Source of the DNA: Parvibaculum sp964560165
GTDB lineage: Bacteria > Pseudomonadota > Alphaproteobacteria > Parvibaculales > Parvibaculaceae
DNA: 32,931 nucleotides
Assembly: GCA_964560165.1 (NCBI GenBank)
Contig: CAZLLB010000005.1
Coordinates: 1-32,931, forward strand
Direction: 5' to 3'
The translations under genes were made by a program, and so were the position numbers. Of the stretch, positions 16,857-24,475 are shown one piece after another. Under the pieces are notes generated by a model. That model was not told the DNA's origin. It did not search any database and was given only the letters and a program-made list of their open reading frames with translations. Position 1 is the stretch's first letter. Every line of letters begins with the position of its first letter.

Positions 16857-17633
16857 TCAGCCAAGTTTTCCGATGGCCGCGACCACCTGATCGGTCTTTT
16901 CCATCGTCACCATGTGGCTCGCCTCCGCGATCGAAACAAGCTCCGCCCCCTTGATGCCTTTCTTGAAAGCATGGGCATAGGCGGGTGGGATCAGCTTGTC
17001 GCCATCGCCCCAGATCAGCACCGTCTTCGCCTTGATGCGATAAAGGCGGCTCGACAGCCCGCGCTCGGGAATGGGGAAGAGAATCTTGCCCGCCATGCCC
17101 ATTTGCCGGGCATTCATGACGAGGAAACCCTTGAGCCATTCGGGATCGTCGAGCGCTACGCCCGCCGTCATCAGCTTCGTGCCCGCTTCCACGTCATGAA
17201 AGAGATATTGCGGCATCTCATAAGGCAACATGGCGAAGAGATCGGGGATCGGATGTTCGTCGAGCCACAATCCCGCCGGGCAGATAAGGGCGAGACGCGA
17301 GACGCTGGCGGGCGCAATCGTTGCCATCTCAGCAGCGATCATGCCGCCCATCGAATGGCCGACAAGGATCGGGTCTTTCAGACCCAATGCCTCAACGACA
17401 TCCGCCGTATGCAGCGTGAAGTCGAGCATATCGCGGATTTCGCTGCATTCTTCCGAGTCTCCATAGCCCGGCAGCAGCGGCGCATAGACGTGATATTTCT
17501 CCGCGAGTTTCGTAAATAGCGGATCGCCAGACTGAAGTCCGCCCGCGCCATGCAGGAAGACAAGCGGCTCGCCTTTTCCGCCTTCAAAATAGCGAACGGG
17601 AACATGCGGTGTTTCTACGGTCTTGAGTTCCAT
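16857..17633 (-). CDS. Alpha/beta hydrolase
   Basis: A 258-residue alpha/beta hydrolase. VFLHGAGG is the oxyanion region, GHSMGG carries the nucleophile serine (about residue 94), WGDGDKLIP the acid and EASHMV the catalytic histidine. It should hydrolyse an ester, thioester or carbon-carbon bond of a small molecule. Its ATG shares one base with the stop of the upstream luciferase-like monooxygenase (TGATG), so the two are translationally coupled and probably act one after the other: oxygenation of a substrate, then hydrolysis of the product, for example an ester or lactone formed by Baeyer-Villiger-type oxidation. That order is inference. Confidence 0.9.
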   Translation of the reverse strand: MELKTVETPHVPVRYFEGGKGEPLVFLHGAGGLQSGDPLFTKLAEKYHVYAPLLPGYGDSEECSEIRDMLDFTLHTADVVEALGLKDPILVGHSMGGMIAAEMATIAPASVSRLALICPAGLWLDEHPIPDLFAMLPYEMPQYLFHDVEAGTKLMTAGVALDDPEWLKGFLVMNARQMGMAGKILFPIPERGLSSRLYRIKAKTVLIWGDGDKLIPPAYAHAFKKGIKGAELVSIAEASHMVTMEKTDQVVAAIGKLG

Positions 17634-18898
17634 CAGTCTTTACCTCCAACCGCCGCCACCACGGCTTGTTCATTGGGAAGGCTGCCGGGCACGGCCGGTT
17701 GCGCCATCGGCTTGCACCAGAAGCGGTCGTCATCCTTATATTCGGGGAACATGTTGCGGAGCTTCGGCATGACTTTTTCGGCGAAAAGTTTCGTCGAATA
17801 CATGCACTTGTCCTTCGGCATATTGCCGACATGCATCAGGCAGAAGATGTTGCCGACATGAAGTCCCTTGATGAGCTCTTCCATGCGCTGGCGCACGGTT
17901 TCTGGGCTGCCCGCAATCACATGGCCCTGCTCGACGAGATCCTTCCACGTCAGGTGCCCATAGCCGCCTGTGGGCGGCGCATATTGCGAGAGCGCGCCGG
18001 TCTGGATCGTTTTGATCGTCCGATAGCCCGGCGCATCGGCAAAGCCGCCATAGACATGCAGGCAGCGATTGTAGAAATAGCTGACATGCTCCGAATAGAG
18101 CCGCTCGGCTTCCTCATCCGTATCGGCCACGCAGATCGTCTGGGCAAAGCCGGCGCGATAGGGGGAGGTGTCGGGCGCATTGCGCGCGGCCACGCGGTCC
18201 CAATAGCCTTGCAGCAGCGCCTTGGCGCGGATGTAGCCCGAGAATGACAGGTAGGAATAGGAATAGGTATTGTCGATGCAGAAATCGTAAGTCTCCACCG
18301 AGCCGCCGCCAGGAATATGGATCGGCATCGGATTCTGGATCGGTCGCGGCCAGATATTGACGTGGCGCAGCTTGTTGTAGCGTCCGTTGAAGGCGAAGGG
18401 ATCTGGATTGCTCCATGCCTCCTTGATGAGATCATGAGCTTCGAGATATTTCTCGCGCGTCAGTGCCGGAATTTGTCCGTAGCAATAGTTCGTGTCCATC
18501 GACGTGCCGACGGGGAAGCCTGCGACGAGACGTCCGCCCGAAATGCAGTCGAGCATTGCGAATTCCTCGGCGACGCGCACCGGCGGATTATAAAGCGCGA
18601 TCGAGTTACCGAGCACGACAAGCCCGACATCCTTGGTGCGCCGAGCGAGGCTCGCCGCGATGATATTGGGCGAGGGCATGATGCCGTAGCCGTTCTGGTG
18701 ATGCTCGTTGACGCCGATGCCATCAAAGCCCAGCGTCGAGGAATATTCGAGCAGGTCCATATATTCATTATACAGATGGTTGGCGCGCTGCGGGTCGAAG
18801 AGCCGCGAGTCGATATCGACCCAGACCGAGCGATGTTTCTCGCGAAAATCATCGGGCAGGTCTTGCCACGGCATGAGGTTGAACCAGGTGAATTTCAT
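17633..18898 (-). CDS. LLM-class flavin-dependent monooxygenase (bacterial luciferase fold)
   Basis: A 421-residue luciferase-like monooxygenase. The N-terminal strand (MKFTWFNLMPW) is followed by GFDGIGVNEHHQNGYG, the family's FMNH2-site EHH segment near residue 65, then LVVLGNSIALYNPPVRVAEEFAMLDCISGGRLVAGF, typical of the family barrel, and a C-terminal IAGSPETVRQRMEEL helix. Such enzymes use reduced flavin from a separate reductase to oxidise aldehydes, ketones, alkanes or sulfonates. No reductase gene is adjacent. GGAGGA lies seven bases before the ATG. It forms a coupled pair with the downstream hydrolase and faces the aldo/keto reductase across a 217-base divergent region with an operator-like palindrome. 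Confidence 0.9.
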   Translation of the reverse strand: MKFTWFNLMPWQDLPDDFREKHRSVWVDIDSRLFDPQRANHLYNEYMDLLEYSSTLGFDGIGVNEHHQNGYGIMPSPNIIAASLARRTKDVGLVVLGNSIALYNPPVRVAEEFAMLDCISGGRLVAGFPVGTSMDTNYCYGQIPALTREKYLEAHDLIKEAWSNPDPFAFNGRYNKLRHVNIWPRPIQNPMPIHIPGGGSVETYDFCIDNTYSYSYLSFSGYIRAKALLQGYWDRVAARNAPDTSPYRAGFAQTICVADTDEEAERLYSEHVSYFYNRCLHVYGGFADAPGYRTIKTIQTGALSQYAPPTGGYGHLTWKDLVEQGHVIAGSPETVRQRMEELIKGLHVGNIFCLMHVGNMPKDKCMYSTKLFAEKVMPKLRNMFPEYKDDDRFWCKPMAQPAVPGSLPNEQAVVAAVGGKD

Positions 18899-18964
18899 CG
18901 GCGTTTCCTCCTGATGGGCGCAGCTCGTCTCGCTTTTCAGCGTCCCTGACGGCTCGCTTCGATT

Positions 18965-18982
18965 TTAGGGTAATTGCCCTAA
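18965..18982. promoter_or_regulatory. Palindromic operator candidate in a divergent control region
   Basis: TTAGGG (18965-18970) and CCCTAA (18977-18982) are perfect inverted arms with a six-base spacer, within an AT-rich island of otherwise GC-rich DNA. It lies about 66 bases upstream of the monooxygenase start and 133 bases upstream of the aldo/keto reductase start. The regulator is not encoded next to it. The rest of 18899-19115 shows no gene. Confidence 0.45.
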
Positions 18983-19115
18983 TTCTGGAGTCTAAAGCCT
19001 TTCCATTTTTGGTGCAATTACGAGAGCGTGATCGCGCGACTCCGACAGATGTGTCACGCAAAGCCGAACTGGCGTTATGCTGCTGCAATCGCCAATCCAG
19101 AATCGGAGTTTTGCC

Positions 19116-20060
19116 ATGCGCGTGAAATCGCTCGGCCGTTCGGGCCTCAAGGTTTCGGTCGTCGGTCTCGGCTGCAACAATTTCGGCATGCGCATAGATC
19201 AGGCAGCAACCGACGAGGTTGTCAGTAAGGCGCTCGATCTCGGCATCACGCTTTTCGATACCGCCGACGCTTATGGAAACAAGGGCGGCTCCGAAACCAT
19301 GCTTGGCAAAGCGCTTGGTGCGCGCCGCAAGGACATTGTGCTGGCGACGAAATTCGGATTGCCGATGGGCGAGGGCGATCTGATGAAAGGCGCGTCGCGC
19401 CGCTACATCGTCAACGCGGTCGAAGCGAGCCTGAAGCGCCTCAGTACCGATTACATTGATCTCTATCAGGTTCATTTTCCTGATCCCGAGACGCCGATCG
19501 ACGAAACGCTCGCCGCCCTTGATGATCTGATCGAAGCAGGCAAGGTCCGCTACATCGGCTGCTCGAATTTCGCCGGATGGCAATTGGCGGAAAGCTGGTA
19601 CATCGCGAAAGAACTCGGCACGGCGAAATTCATCTCTGCGCAAAACCACTACAATCTTCTCGACCGCAAGATCGAACAGGAGCTGATTCCAGCCGCCAAA
19701 GCCTATGGCGCGAGCGTGTTGCCGTATTTCCCACTGGCCAGCGGGATGCTCACTAGCAAATACAAACGCGATCAGGCGCTGCCCAATGATGGTCGCCTGA
19801 CCGCATGGGGCGACCGCGGCAAGGCCATCCTCTCCGACCAGAATTTTGATCTGGTGGCAAAACTCACCGCCTTTGCCGAAACGCGCGGCCATTTACTGCT
19901 CGATCTCGCATTCGGCTGGCTCGCCTCCCAGCCGCAAGTCGCCAGCGTCATCGCAGGCGCAACAAAGCCCGAACAGATCGAGCAGAATGTCAAAGCGGGC
20001 GAATGGGAACTGAACGCGGAAGAGCTGGCGGAAGTCGGAAAGCTGAGCTTCCGCTTTTAA
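19116..20060 (+). CDS. Aldo/keto reductase
   Basis: The start is ATG 19116 (314 residues), with GGAG at 19105-19108 seven bases before; an in-frame ATG at 19077 lacks a ribosome site. The protein is a TIM-barrel NADPH-dependent reductase of the YajO/voltage-gated-channel-beta-like subgroup. The catalytic tetrad is visible: Asp and Tyr in DTADAYG, Lys in LATKFG and His in YQVHFPD. The C-terminal SVIAGATKPEQIEQNVKA segment is the usual cofactor-binding region. It reduces aldehydes or ketones. Facing the monooxygenase-hydrolase pair, it may act on a carbonyl product of the same pathway, which is inference. Confidence 0.92.
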   Translation: MRVKSLGRSGLKVSVVGLGCNNFGMRIDQAATDEVVSKALDLGITLFDTADAYGNKGGSETMLGKALGARRKDIVLATKFGLPMGEGDLMKGASRRYIVNAVEASLKRLSTDYIDLYQVHFPDPETPIDETLAALDDLIEAGKVRYIGCSNFAGWQLAESWYIAKELGTAKFISAQNHYNLLDRKIEQELIPAAKAYGASVLPYFPLASGMLTSKYKRDQALPNDGRLTAWGDRGKAILSDQNFDLVAKLTAFAETRGHLLLDLAFGWLASQPQVASVIAGATKPEQIEQNVKAGEWELNAEELAEVGKLSFRF

Positions 20061-20075
20061 GTTATGCTCTTGCTG

Positions 20076-20120
20076 GCCCTCTCCCGCTGGGAGAGGGGTG
20101 GGTGAGGGCCTTGCCAAGCC
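20076..20120. repeat. Dispersed hairpin repeat (CTCTCCC-GGGAGAG type)
   Basis: CCCTCTCCC (20078-20086) and GGGAGAGGG (20090-20098) form a perfect nine-bp hairpin, followed by TGGGTGAGGGCC. This is a widespread intergenic repeat of proteobacterial genomes, often mistranslated as PSPTPLPAGEG. It follows the aldo/keto reductase stop and may act as a terminator or RNA-stability element. The remaining bases to 20195 hold nothing I recognise. Confidence 0.65.
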
Positions 20121-20195
20121 AGTCACGACGGTAAACTTCCGTTAAGCCCTTGCGCCCACCATCAAGGCCCCGAAGCCGCATAGCGAATACAGCCC

Positions 20196-20936
20196 ATGAC
20201 TCCTGCGAGCAAACCCATCGCCATACTGATCGATGCGGAAAATGTGCTCCGGCCCGATCTGGTTGAAAGCCTCATTGAAAAACTTGCCATGCTTGGGCCT
20301 GTCGGCCTCAAGCGTGTGTACGGTAATGAGCAGGCGTTGGAAAAATGGAAATGCGCGGCAATGCAGTTCGGCATTCAACCCATGCTTCAATTCAATCCGC
20401 CTAATGGGAAGAACGCGACAGACTTCGCCATCACGATTGATGCAATGGACCTGCTCTACCGCCGCCGTTTTGGAGCCTTCTGCATCGTGTCGAGCGATAG
20501 TGATTTTATCCCGCTTGCTCGGCGTATACAGGCCGAGGGTCTGGCCGTTTACAACTGCGGTGAAGACAAGAAGACCATCGAGAGCCGCAGATCCTATACG
20601 GGTTTCTTCTCCGTCGAGTCACTGCTCAAGCCGAGGGTAAAAGAAACGAAGGCCAAGAAATCGACGGCGAAAGAGAAGACGCTACCCAAGCCGGCCAATC
20701 GCGTGGCGACAAATGCAGAGCTGGAATGCGTTCGCAGGGTTCTTGTAAAACCTGAGGGCGGCGCGCAAGAAATGTTGCTTACGTCTTTCGGCCAAAAGCT
20801 CAAGAAGGAATTGCCGGAATTCGAGGCCAAGAACTATGGGCACGCCGGACTGAAGAAATTTCTGAAGGCGCATCCCTCCGTGTTCGATGTCTCAGACAAA
20901 GGTACGGACGGAAAGACCTATGTGAAGCTCTGCTGA
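20196..20936 (+). CDS. NYN-domain (PIN-like) nuclease with C-terminal LOTUS/OST-HTH domain
   Basis: A 246-residue two-domain protein. Residues about 5-140 form a NYN (LabA-like, PIN fold) domain with the acidic residues expected for metal-dependent RNA cleavage: Asp13 in ILIDAEN, Asp76 and Asp82 in TDFAITIDAMD, and Asp101/Asp103 in SSDSDFIPL. A lysine-rich linker (about 148-170) follows, then a LOTUS/OST-HTH-like domain (about 175-245; FGQKLKKELPEF..NYGHAGLKKFLKAH), a fold that binds RNA or G-quadruplexes in germline proteins. The bacterial function is poorly known; RNA cleavage or processing is inferred. There is no clear ribosome site. The gene stands alone between a repeat element and the small exported protein. 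Confidence 0.85.
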   Translation: MTPASKPIAILIDAENVLRPDLVESLIEKLAMLGPVGLKRVYGNEQALEKWKCAAMQFGIQPMLQFNPPNGKNATDFAITIDAMDLLYRRRFGAFCIVSSDSDFIPLARRIQAEGLAVYNCGEDKKTIESRRSYTGFFSVESLLKPRVKETKAKKSTAKEKTLPKPANRVATNAELECVRRVLVKPEGGAQEMLLTSFGQKLKKELPEFEAKNYGHAGLKKFLKAHPSVFDVSDKGTDGKTYVKLC

Positions 20937-20989
20937 GCCTGACACACACCACTTTCCTGCCCACCTCCGCCCTCGCCGGTGTAGACTCT

Positions 20990-21023
20990 CTCTCCCGCTC
21001 TTTTCGAGCGCCTTCCGGGAGAG
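20990..21023 (+). promoter_or_regulatory. Hairpin enclosing the ribosome binding site of the exported protein gene
   Basis: CTCTCCCG (20990-20997) pairs perfectly with CGGGAGAG (21016-21023), and CTC/GAG extend the stem around TTTTC. The right arm is the ribosome site itself (GGGAGAG 21017-21023), six bases before ATG 21030. When folded it would hide the site, so heat, a ligand or a protein could control translation. Confidence 0.5.
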
Positions 21024-21029
21024 AACACA

Positions 21030-21440
21030 ATGCGCAAAAACCAAACCCTCGCCACCCTCGCTTTCGCTGCCGCCGGTTTCTCGTTTTTGATCGCGGTCCC
21101 AGCGCTCGCCGCGGCGCCGCAGCCGGCCAAGGAAATTGCCGCCGCCGCGCAGCATGCAGGCCTCGCAGCCCAAGGCACCACGCTCAAGGAAGTCCAGACC
21201 CATCTCCACCACACGGTCAATTGCCTCGTCGGGCCGGACGGCAAGGGCTTCGCGCCCAAGGAGATGAACCCCTGTTCGGCACTTGGTAATGGTGCGATCC
21301 CCGACACGACCGATGCCTCCAAGCAGAAAGTTCTGAAAATGGCACTCGAAGAAGCGCAGGACGGCATTAAGGAAGACGATCTGGCCGATGCGCAGAAGGA
21401 TGCGGCCAAGACGCATACGCTTCTCGACGCGATCAAATAA
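21030..21440 (+). CDS. Small exported protein of unknown function
   Basis: A 136-residue protein with a clear signal peptide: basic MRKNQ, a hydrophobic run to about residue 22 and a cleavage region VPALAAA. The mature part is about 108 residues, mostly helical, with HLHHTVNCLVG and a second cysteine in MNPC 16 residues later, suggesting one disulfide bond in the periplasm. Histidines beside the first cysteine could bind a metal, which is speculation. The C-terminus is an acidic-basic helix (EEAQDGIKEDDLADAQKDAAKTH). I do not recognise the family. The strong ribosome site lies inside a hairpin. The LtrA-like gene follows after 29 bases. Confidence 0.8.
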   Translation: MRKNQTLATLAFAAAGFSFLIAVPALAAAPQPAKEIAAAAQHAGLAAQGTTLKEVQTHLHHTVNCLVGPDGKGFAPKEMNPCSALGNGAIPDTTDASKQKVLKMALEEAQDGIKEDDLADAQKDAAKTHTLLDAIK

Positions 21441-21469
21441 TCTGAGGCCGCAGAAGCGCGTTTTTTCGT

Positions 21470-22669
21470 ATGGCCGAAATAACCGGATCAAAGCCGCTCC
21501 TGCGCGCCAGAGGTTTGCACGAAAACGGGCGCGTCACGTTCATTGAGCTTTTCTTCGATCTGATTTTTGTCTTTGCCGTCACGCAGCTTTCCCATTCGTT
21601 GCTGAAACATCTGACATTCGACGGCGCCCTGCACACGGCGCTGTTGTTTGTCGCCATCTGGTGGGTATGGATTTCAACCTCATGGGTCACGAACTGGCTT
21701 GATCCGGATCGCAGCCCGGTTCGCATCCTTCTTCTGGCTCTGATGCTGGTGGGCCTCGTTCTATCGACCTCGATCCCCGAAGCCTTCGAGGAAAAGGCGC
21801 TCGTTTTTGCGCTCGCTCTCGTCGTGATGGAAGTCGGCCGTTCGCTGTTCATGCTCTGGGCGCTGGGGCGCGACAATCACAGAAACACACGCAATTTCCA
21901 GCGCATCATTCTCTGGCAGATTTTGTGCGCCTTTTTCTGGATCGGTGGCGCATGTGCGCAGGGCGAGGCGCGCCTTGCTCTCTGGAGCATCGCTGTTGTG
22001 CTGACATGGGTCGCTCCCGGCGTCGGCTTCTGGATGCCGGGCCTTGGCGGTTCGACGCCGGGCGATTGGGATGTGGATGGCGGCCATATCGCCGAACGCT
22101 GTTCGCTTTTCATCATCATCGCGCTTGGCGAGTCGATACTCGTCACTGGCGCGACCTTCTCCGAACAGGCATGGACCTCGCCCTCGGTCGCGGCCTTCGC
22201 CATCGCTTTTGTCGGCAGCGTCGCCATGTGGTGGATCTATTTCGACACCGGCGCGGAACGTGGCAGCCGCAAGATCGCGGATGATGCCAACCCCGGTCGC
22301 CTTGCCCGGCTCGCCTATACCTATTTTCATCTGCTGATTGTCGCCGGGATCATCGTCGCCGCTGTAGGAGACGAGCTTGTGCTCGCTCATCCTGAGGGTC
22401 ACCCGGAGTTTGCGGCCGTTGCCGTCCTTCTCGGTGGCCCCGCGCTTTATCTTGTCGGCAACACGCTCTTCAAATGGTCGGTTGCAGGGCGCGTGCCCCT
22501 GTCGCATCTCGTCGGTCTCGGCCTGCTGGTTCCGGCGGGCTTTGCCGCCCCCGAAACCTCGCCCCTGACGCTGAGTGCCGCAACGACCGCCATCCTTTTG
22601 CTCGTCGCCGCATGGGAAACCGTTTCGCTGAACGGTAAGCCGCGGAAACCTGCGGAAATGGCCGATTAA
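21470..22669 (+). CDS. LtrA family membrane protein (low temperature requirement A)
   Basis: A 399-residue polytopic membrane protein with about ten hydrophobic segments. Two family landmarks are clear: RVTFIELFFDLIFVFAVTQLSH near the N-terminus and HIAERCSLFIIIALGESIL in the middle. LtrA was named from a Listeria mutant that fails to grow in the cold; the biochemical role is unknown. The tract GCGTTTTTTCGT before the ATG gives no ribosome site, so translation may rely on coupling to the exported-protein gene 29 bases upstream. Confidence 0.9.
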   Translation: MAEITGSKPLLRARGLHENGRVTFIELFFDLIFVFAVTQLSHSLLKHLTFDGALHTALLFVAIWWVWISTSWVTNWLDPDRSPVRILLLALMLVGLVLSTSIPEAFEEKALVFALALVVMEVGRSLFMLWALGRDNHRNTRNFQRIILWQILCAFFWIGGACAQGEARLALWSIAVVLTWVAPGVGFWMPGLGGSTPGDWDVDGGHIAERCSLFIIIALGESILVTGATFSEQAWTSPSVAAFAIAFVGSVAMWWIYFDTGAERGSRKIADDANPGRLARLAYTYFHLLIVAGIIVAAVGDELVLAHPEGHPEFAAVAVLLGGPALYLVGNTLFKWSVAGRVPLSHLVGLGLLVPAGFAAPETSPLTLSAATTAILLLVAAWETVSLNGKPRKPAEMAD

Positions 22670-22747
22670 GCTCCGCGCTCTTCCGCCTTGCGTCTCGGGC
22701 GGCTAAGCTCCTCCCAACAAGCATTCAAAACATGTGAGGGAACCCCA

Positions 22748-24475
22748 ATGGCTGAAGTAGATATCGTCATTCGAGGCGGAACGCTGGTGGATGGCACCGG
22801 CTCCGCGCCCCGCCAGGCAGACGTCGCCATCGACAAGGGTGTGATCGTCGAAGTCGGCAAGGTGAGCGGGACAGGTCGCGAGGAGATCGACGCGAGCGGG
22901 TTGCTCGTCACGCCGGGCTGGGTAGATATTCACACGCATTACGACGGTCAGGCCACATGGGATGAGCGCATGACGCCGTCCTCCATCCATGGCACGACGA
23001 CGGTGGTGATGGGCAATTGCGGCGTCGGCTTTGCGCCGGTGCGCAAGAAGGATCACGACACGCTGATCCGTCTGATGGAAGGCGTGGAAGATATTCCCGG
23101 CGCGGCGCTCAGCGAAGGCCTCACCTGGAACTGGGAGAGCTTCGGCGATTACATGGATCAGCTCGAAGCCCGCCCGCGCGACATCGACGTCGCCGCGCAG
23201 ATCCCGCATGGCGCGCTTCGCGTCTATGTGATGGGCGAGCGCGGCGCAAAGCGCGCGCCTGCGACCGAGGCCGAGATTGCCGAAATGCGCGTTCTCGTGC
23301 GCGATGCGATCAAGGCGGGCGCTCTCGGCTTTTCTACCACGCGCACCATGGTTCATCGCACAGCGGATGGCGATCTGACGCCGACAGTCGGCGCAGCCGA
23401 TGCTGAGATGGTCGCCATCGCGCATGGGCTGAAGGATGCAGGCGCTGGTGTGTTGCAATGGGTTTCCGACTTCAAGGAAATCGATCACGAATTTGACCTG
23501 ATCTCCAACCTCGTCGAAATCTCCGGTCGCCCCTTGAGTTTCTCGATGGTGCAGGCAGACGTAATGCCCGACCAGTGGCGCGAGCTGACCACGCGCCTCG
23601 ATGCCGCCGCCGCTCGCGGGTTGCCGATCAAGGCGCAGGTGCAGGGCCGTCCGGTCGGCCTGATGCTTGGCCTGCAAGGCTCGGTGCATCCCTTCGTCAC
23701 GCGCCCAAGCTATGCCGCCATCGCGCATCTGCCGCTTGCTGAGCGTGTGGCCAAAATGCTCTCGCCCGGTTTCCGCGAAAAGATGCTCGCCGAAAAGCCG
23801 GAGCAGGGCCATCCCTTCGTCAATTCGCTTGCGGGCGCTTATCACAAGATGTTCGATCTCGGCAATCCGCCGAACTACGAGCCCGCGCCCGAAGACAGCA
23901 TCGGCGCGCGCGCCAAACGCACCGGCGAAAACCCCGATGAAATCGTCTTCGACGTGCTGACGGCGGATGGCGGCAACGGCTTCCTCTTCTTTCCGCTGCA
24001 CAATTATTTCGAATTCAACCTCGACAACACGCTGACCATGATGCGCAATCCGAACACGCTGTTCGGCTTGTCGGATGGCGGCGCGCATGTCGGCGCTATC
24101 TGCGACGTCAGCGTCCCGACCTATATGTTGACGCATTGGTGCCGGGACCGGACGCGCGGCGAAAAGCTCGATCTGCCTTTCGTCATCAAAAGCCAGACGC
24201 GCGACACAGCGGAAGCCATGGGCCTTCTCGATCGTGGTTTGATCGCGCCGGGCTACAAGGCCGACGTCAATGTCATCGACTTCGACAATCTGCAGCTGCG
24301 CCCGCCGCACATGGTCTATGACCTCCCATCCGGCGCGCGCCGCTTGATGCAGGAGGCCGATGGCTATGTCGCGACGATTGCAAGCGGTGTGGTGATCTAT
24401 CGTGACGGACAGCACACGGGTGCCTTGCCCGGCAAGCTGGTGCGCGGCCACAAGGCGGCGCCCACCGCCGCTTAA
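22748..24475 (+). CDS. D-aminoacylase-like amidohydrolase, paralog of the 4998-6743 gene
   Basis: The start is ATG 22748 (575 residues), with GAGGG at 22736-22740 upstream. The protein is collinear with the 581-residue amidohydrolase at 4998-6743 along its whole length, sharing IVIRGGT, HTHYDGQ.TWD, MGNCGVGFAP, MEGVEDIPG, YHKMF.LG, NYEPAPE, GLSDGGAH and KADVNVIDFD. It likewise lacks histidine where D-aminoacylase has its two inner metal ligands (here WVSDFKE and FSMVQAD). The two copies probably act on related but different amides or N-acyl compounds. Its TAA overlaps the stop of the convergent hydrolase in TTAA. A 582-codon frame on the other strand is a shadow. Confidence 0.88.
   Translation: MAEVDIVIRGGTLVDGTGSAPRQADVAIDKGVIVEVGKVSGTGREEIDASGLLVTPGWVDIHTHYDGQATWDERMTPSSIHGTTTVVMGNCGVGFAPVRKKDHDTLIRLMEGVEDIPGAALSEGLTWNWESFGDYMDQLEARPRDIDVAAQIPHGALRVYVMGERGAKRAPATEAEIAEMRVLVRDAIKAGALGFSTTRTMVHRTADGDLTPTVGAADAEMVAIAHGLKDAGAGVLQWVSDFKEIDHEFDLISNLVEISGRPLSFSMVQADVMPDQWRELTTRLDAAAARGLPIKAQVQGRPVGLMLGLQGSVHPFVTRPSYAAIAHLPLAERVAKMLSPGFREKMLAEKPEQGHPFVNSLAGAYHKMFDLGNPPNYEPAPEDSIGARAKRTGENPDEIVFDVLTADGGNGFLFFPLHNYFEFNLDNTLTMMRNPNTLFGLSDGGAHVGAICDVSVPTYMLTHWCRDRTRGEKLDLPFVIKSQTRDTAEAMGLLDRGLIAPGYKADVNVIDFDNLQLRPPHMVYDLPSGARRLMQEADGYVATIASGVVIYRDGQHTGALPGKLVRGHKAAPTAA

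Noticed and set aside
21441..21469. T run GCGTTTTTTCG as an intrinsic terminator before the LtrA gene
   Set aside because: The bases in front of the T run do not form a convincing stem, so only a T-rich spacer can be claimed.
22703..24451. 582-codon open frame on the minus strand
   Set aside because: It is a shadow of the amidohydrolase at 22748-24475; its composition (Arg, His, Asp, Ala rich) is typical of antisense reading and it shows no family motif.
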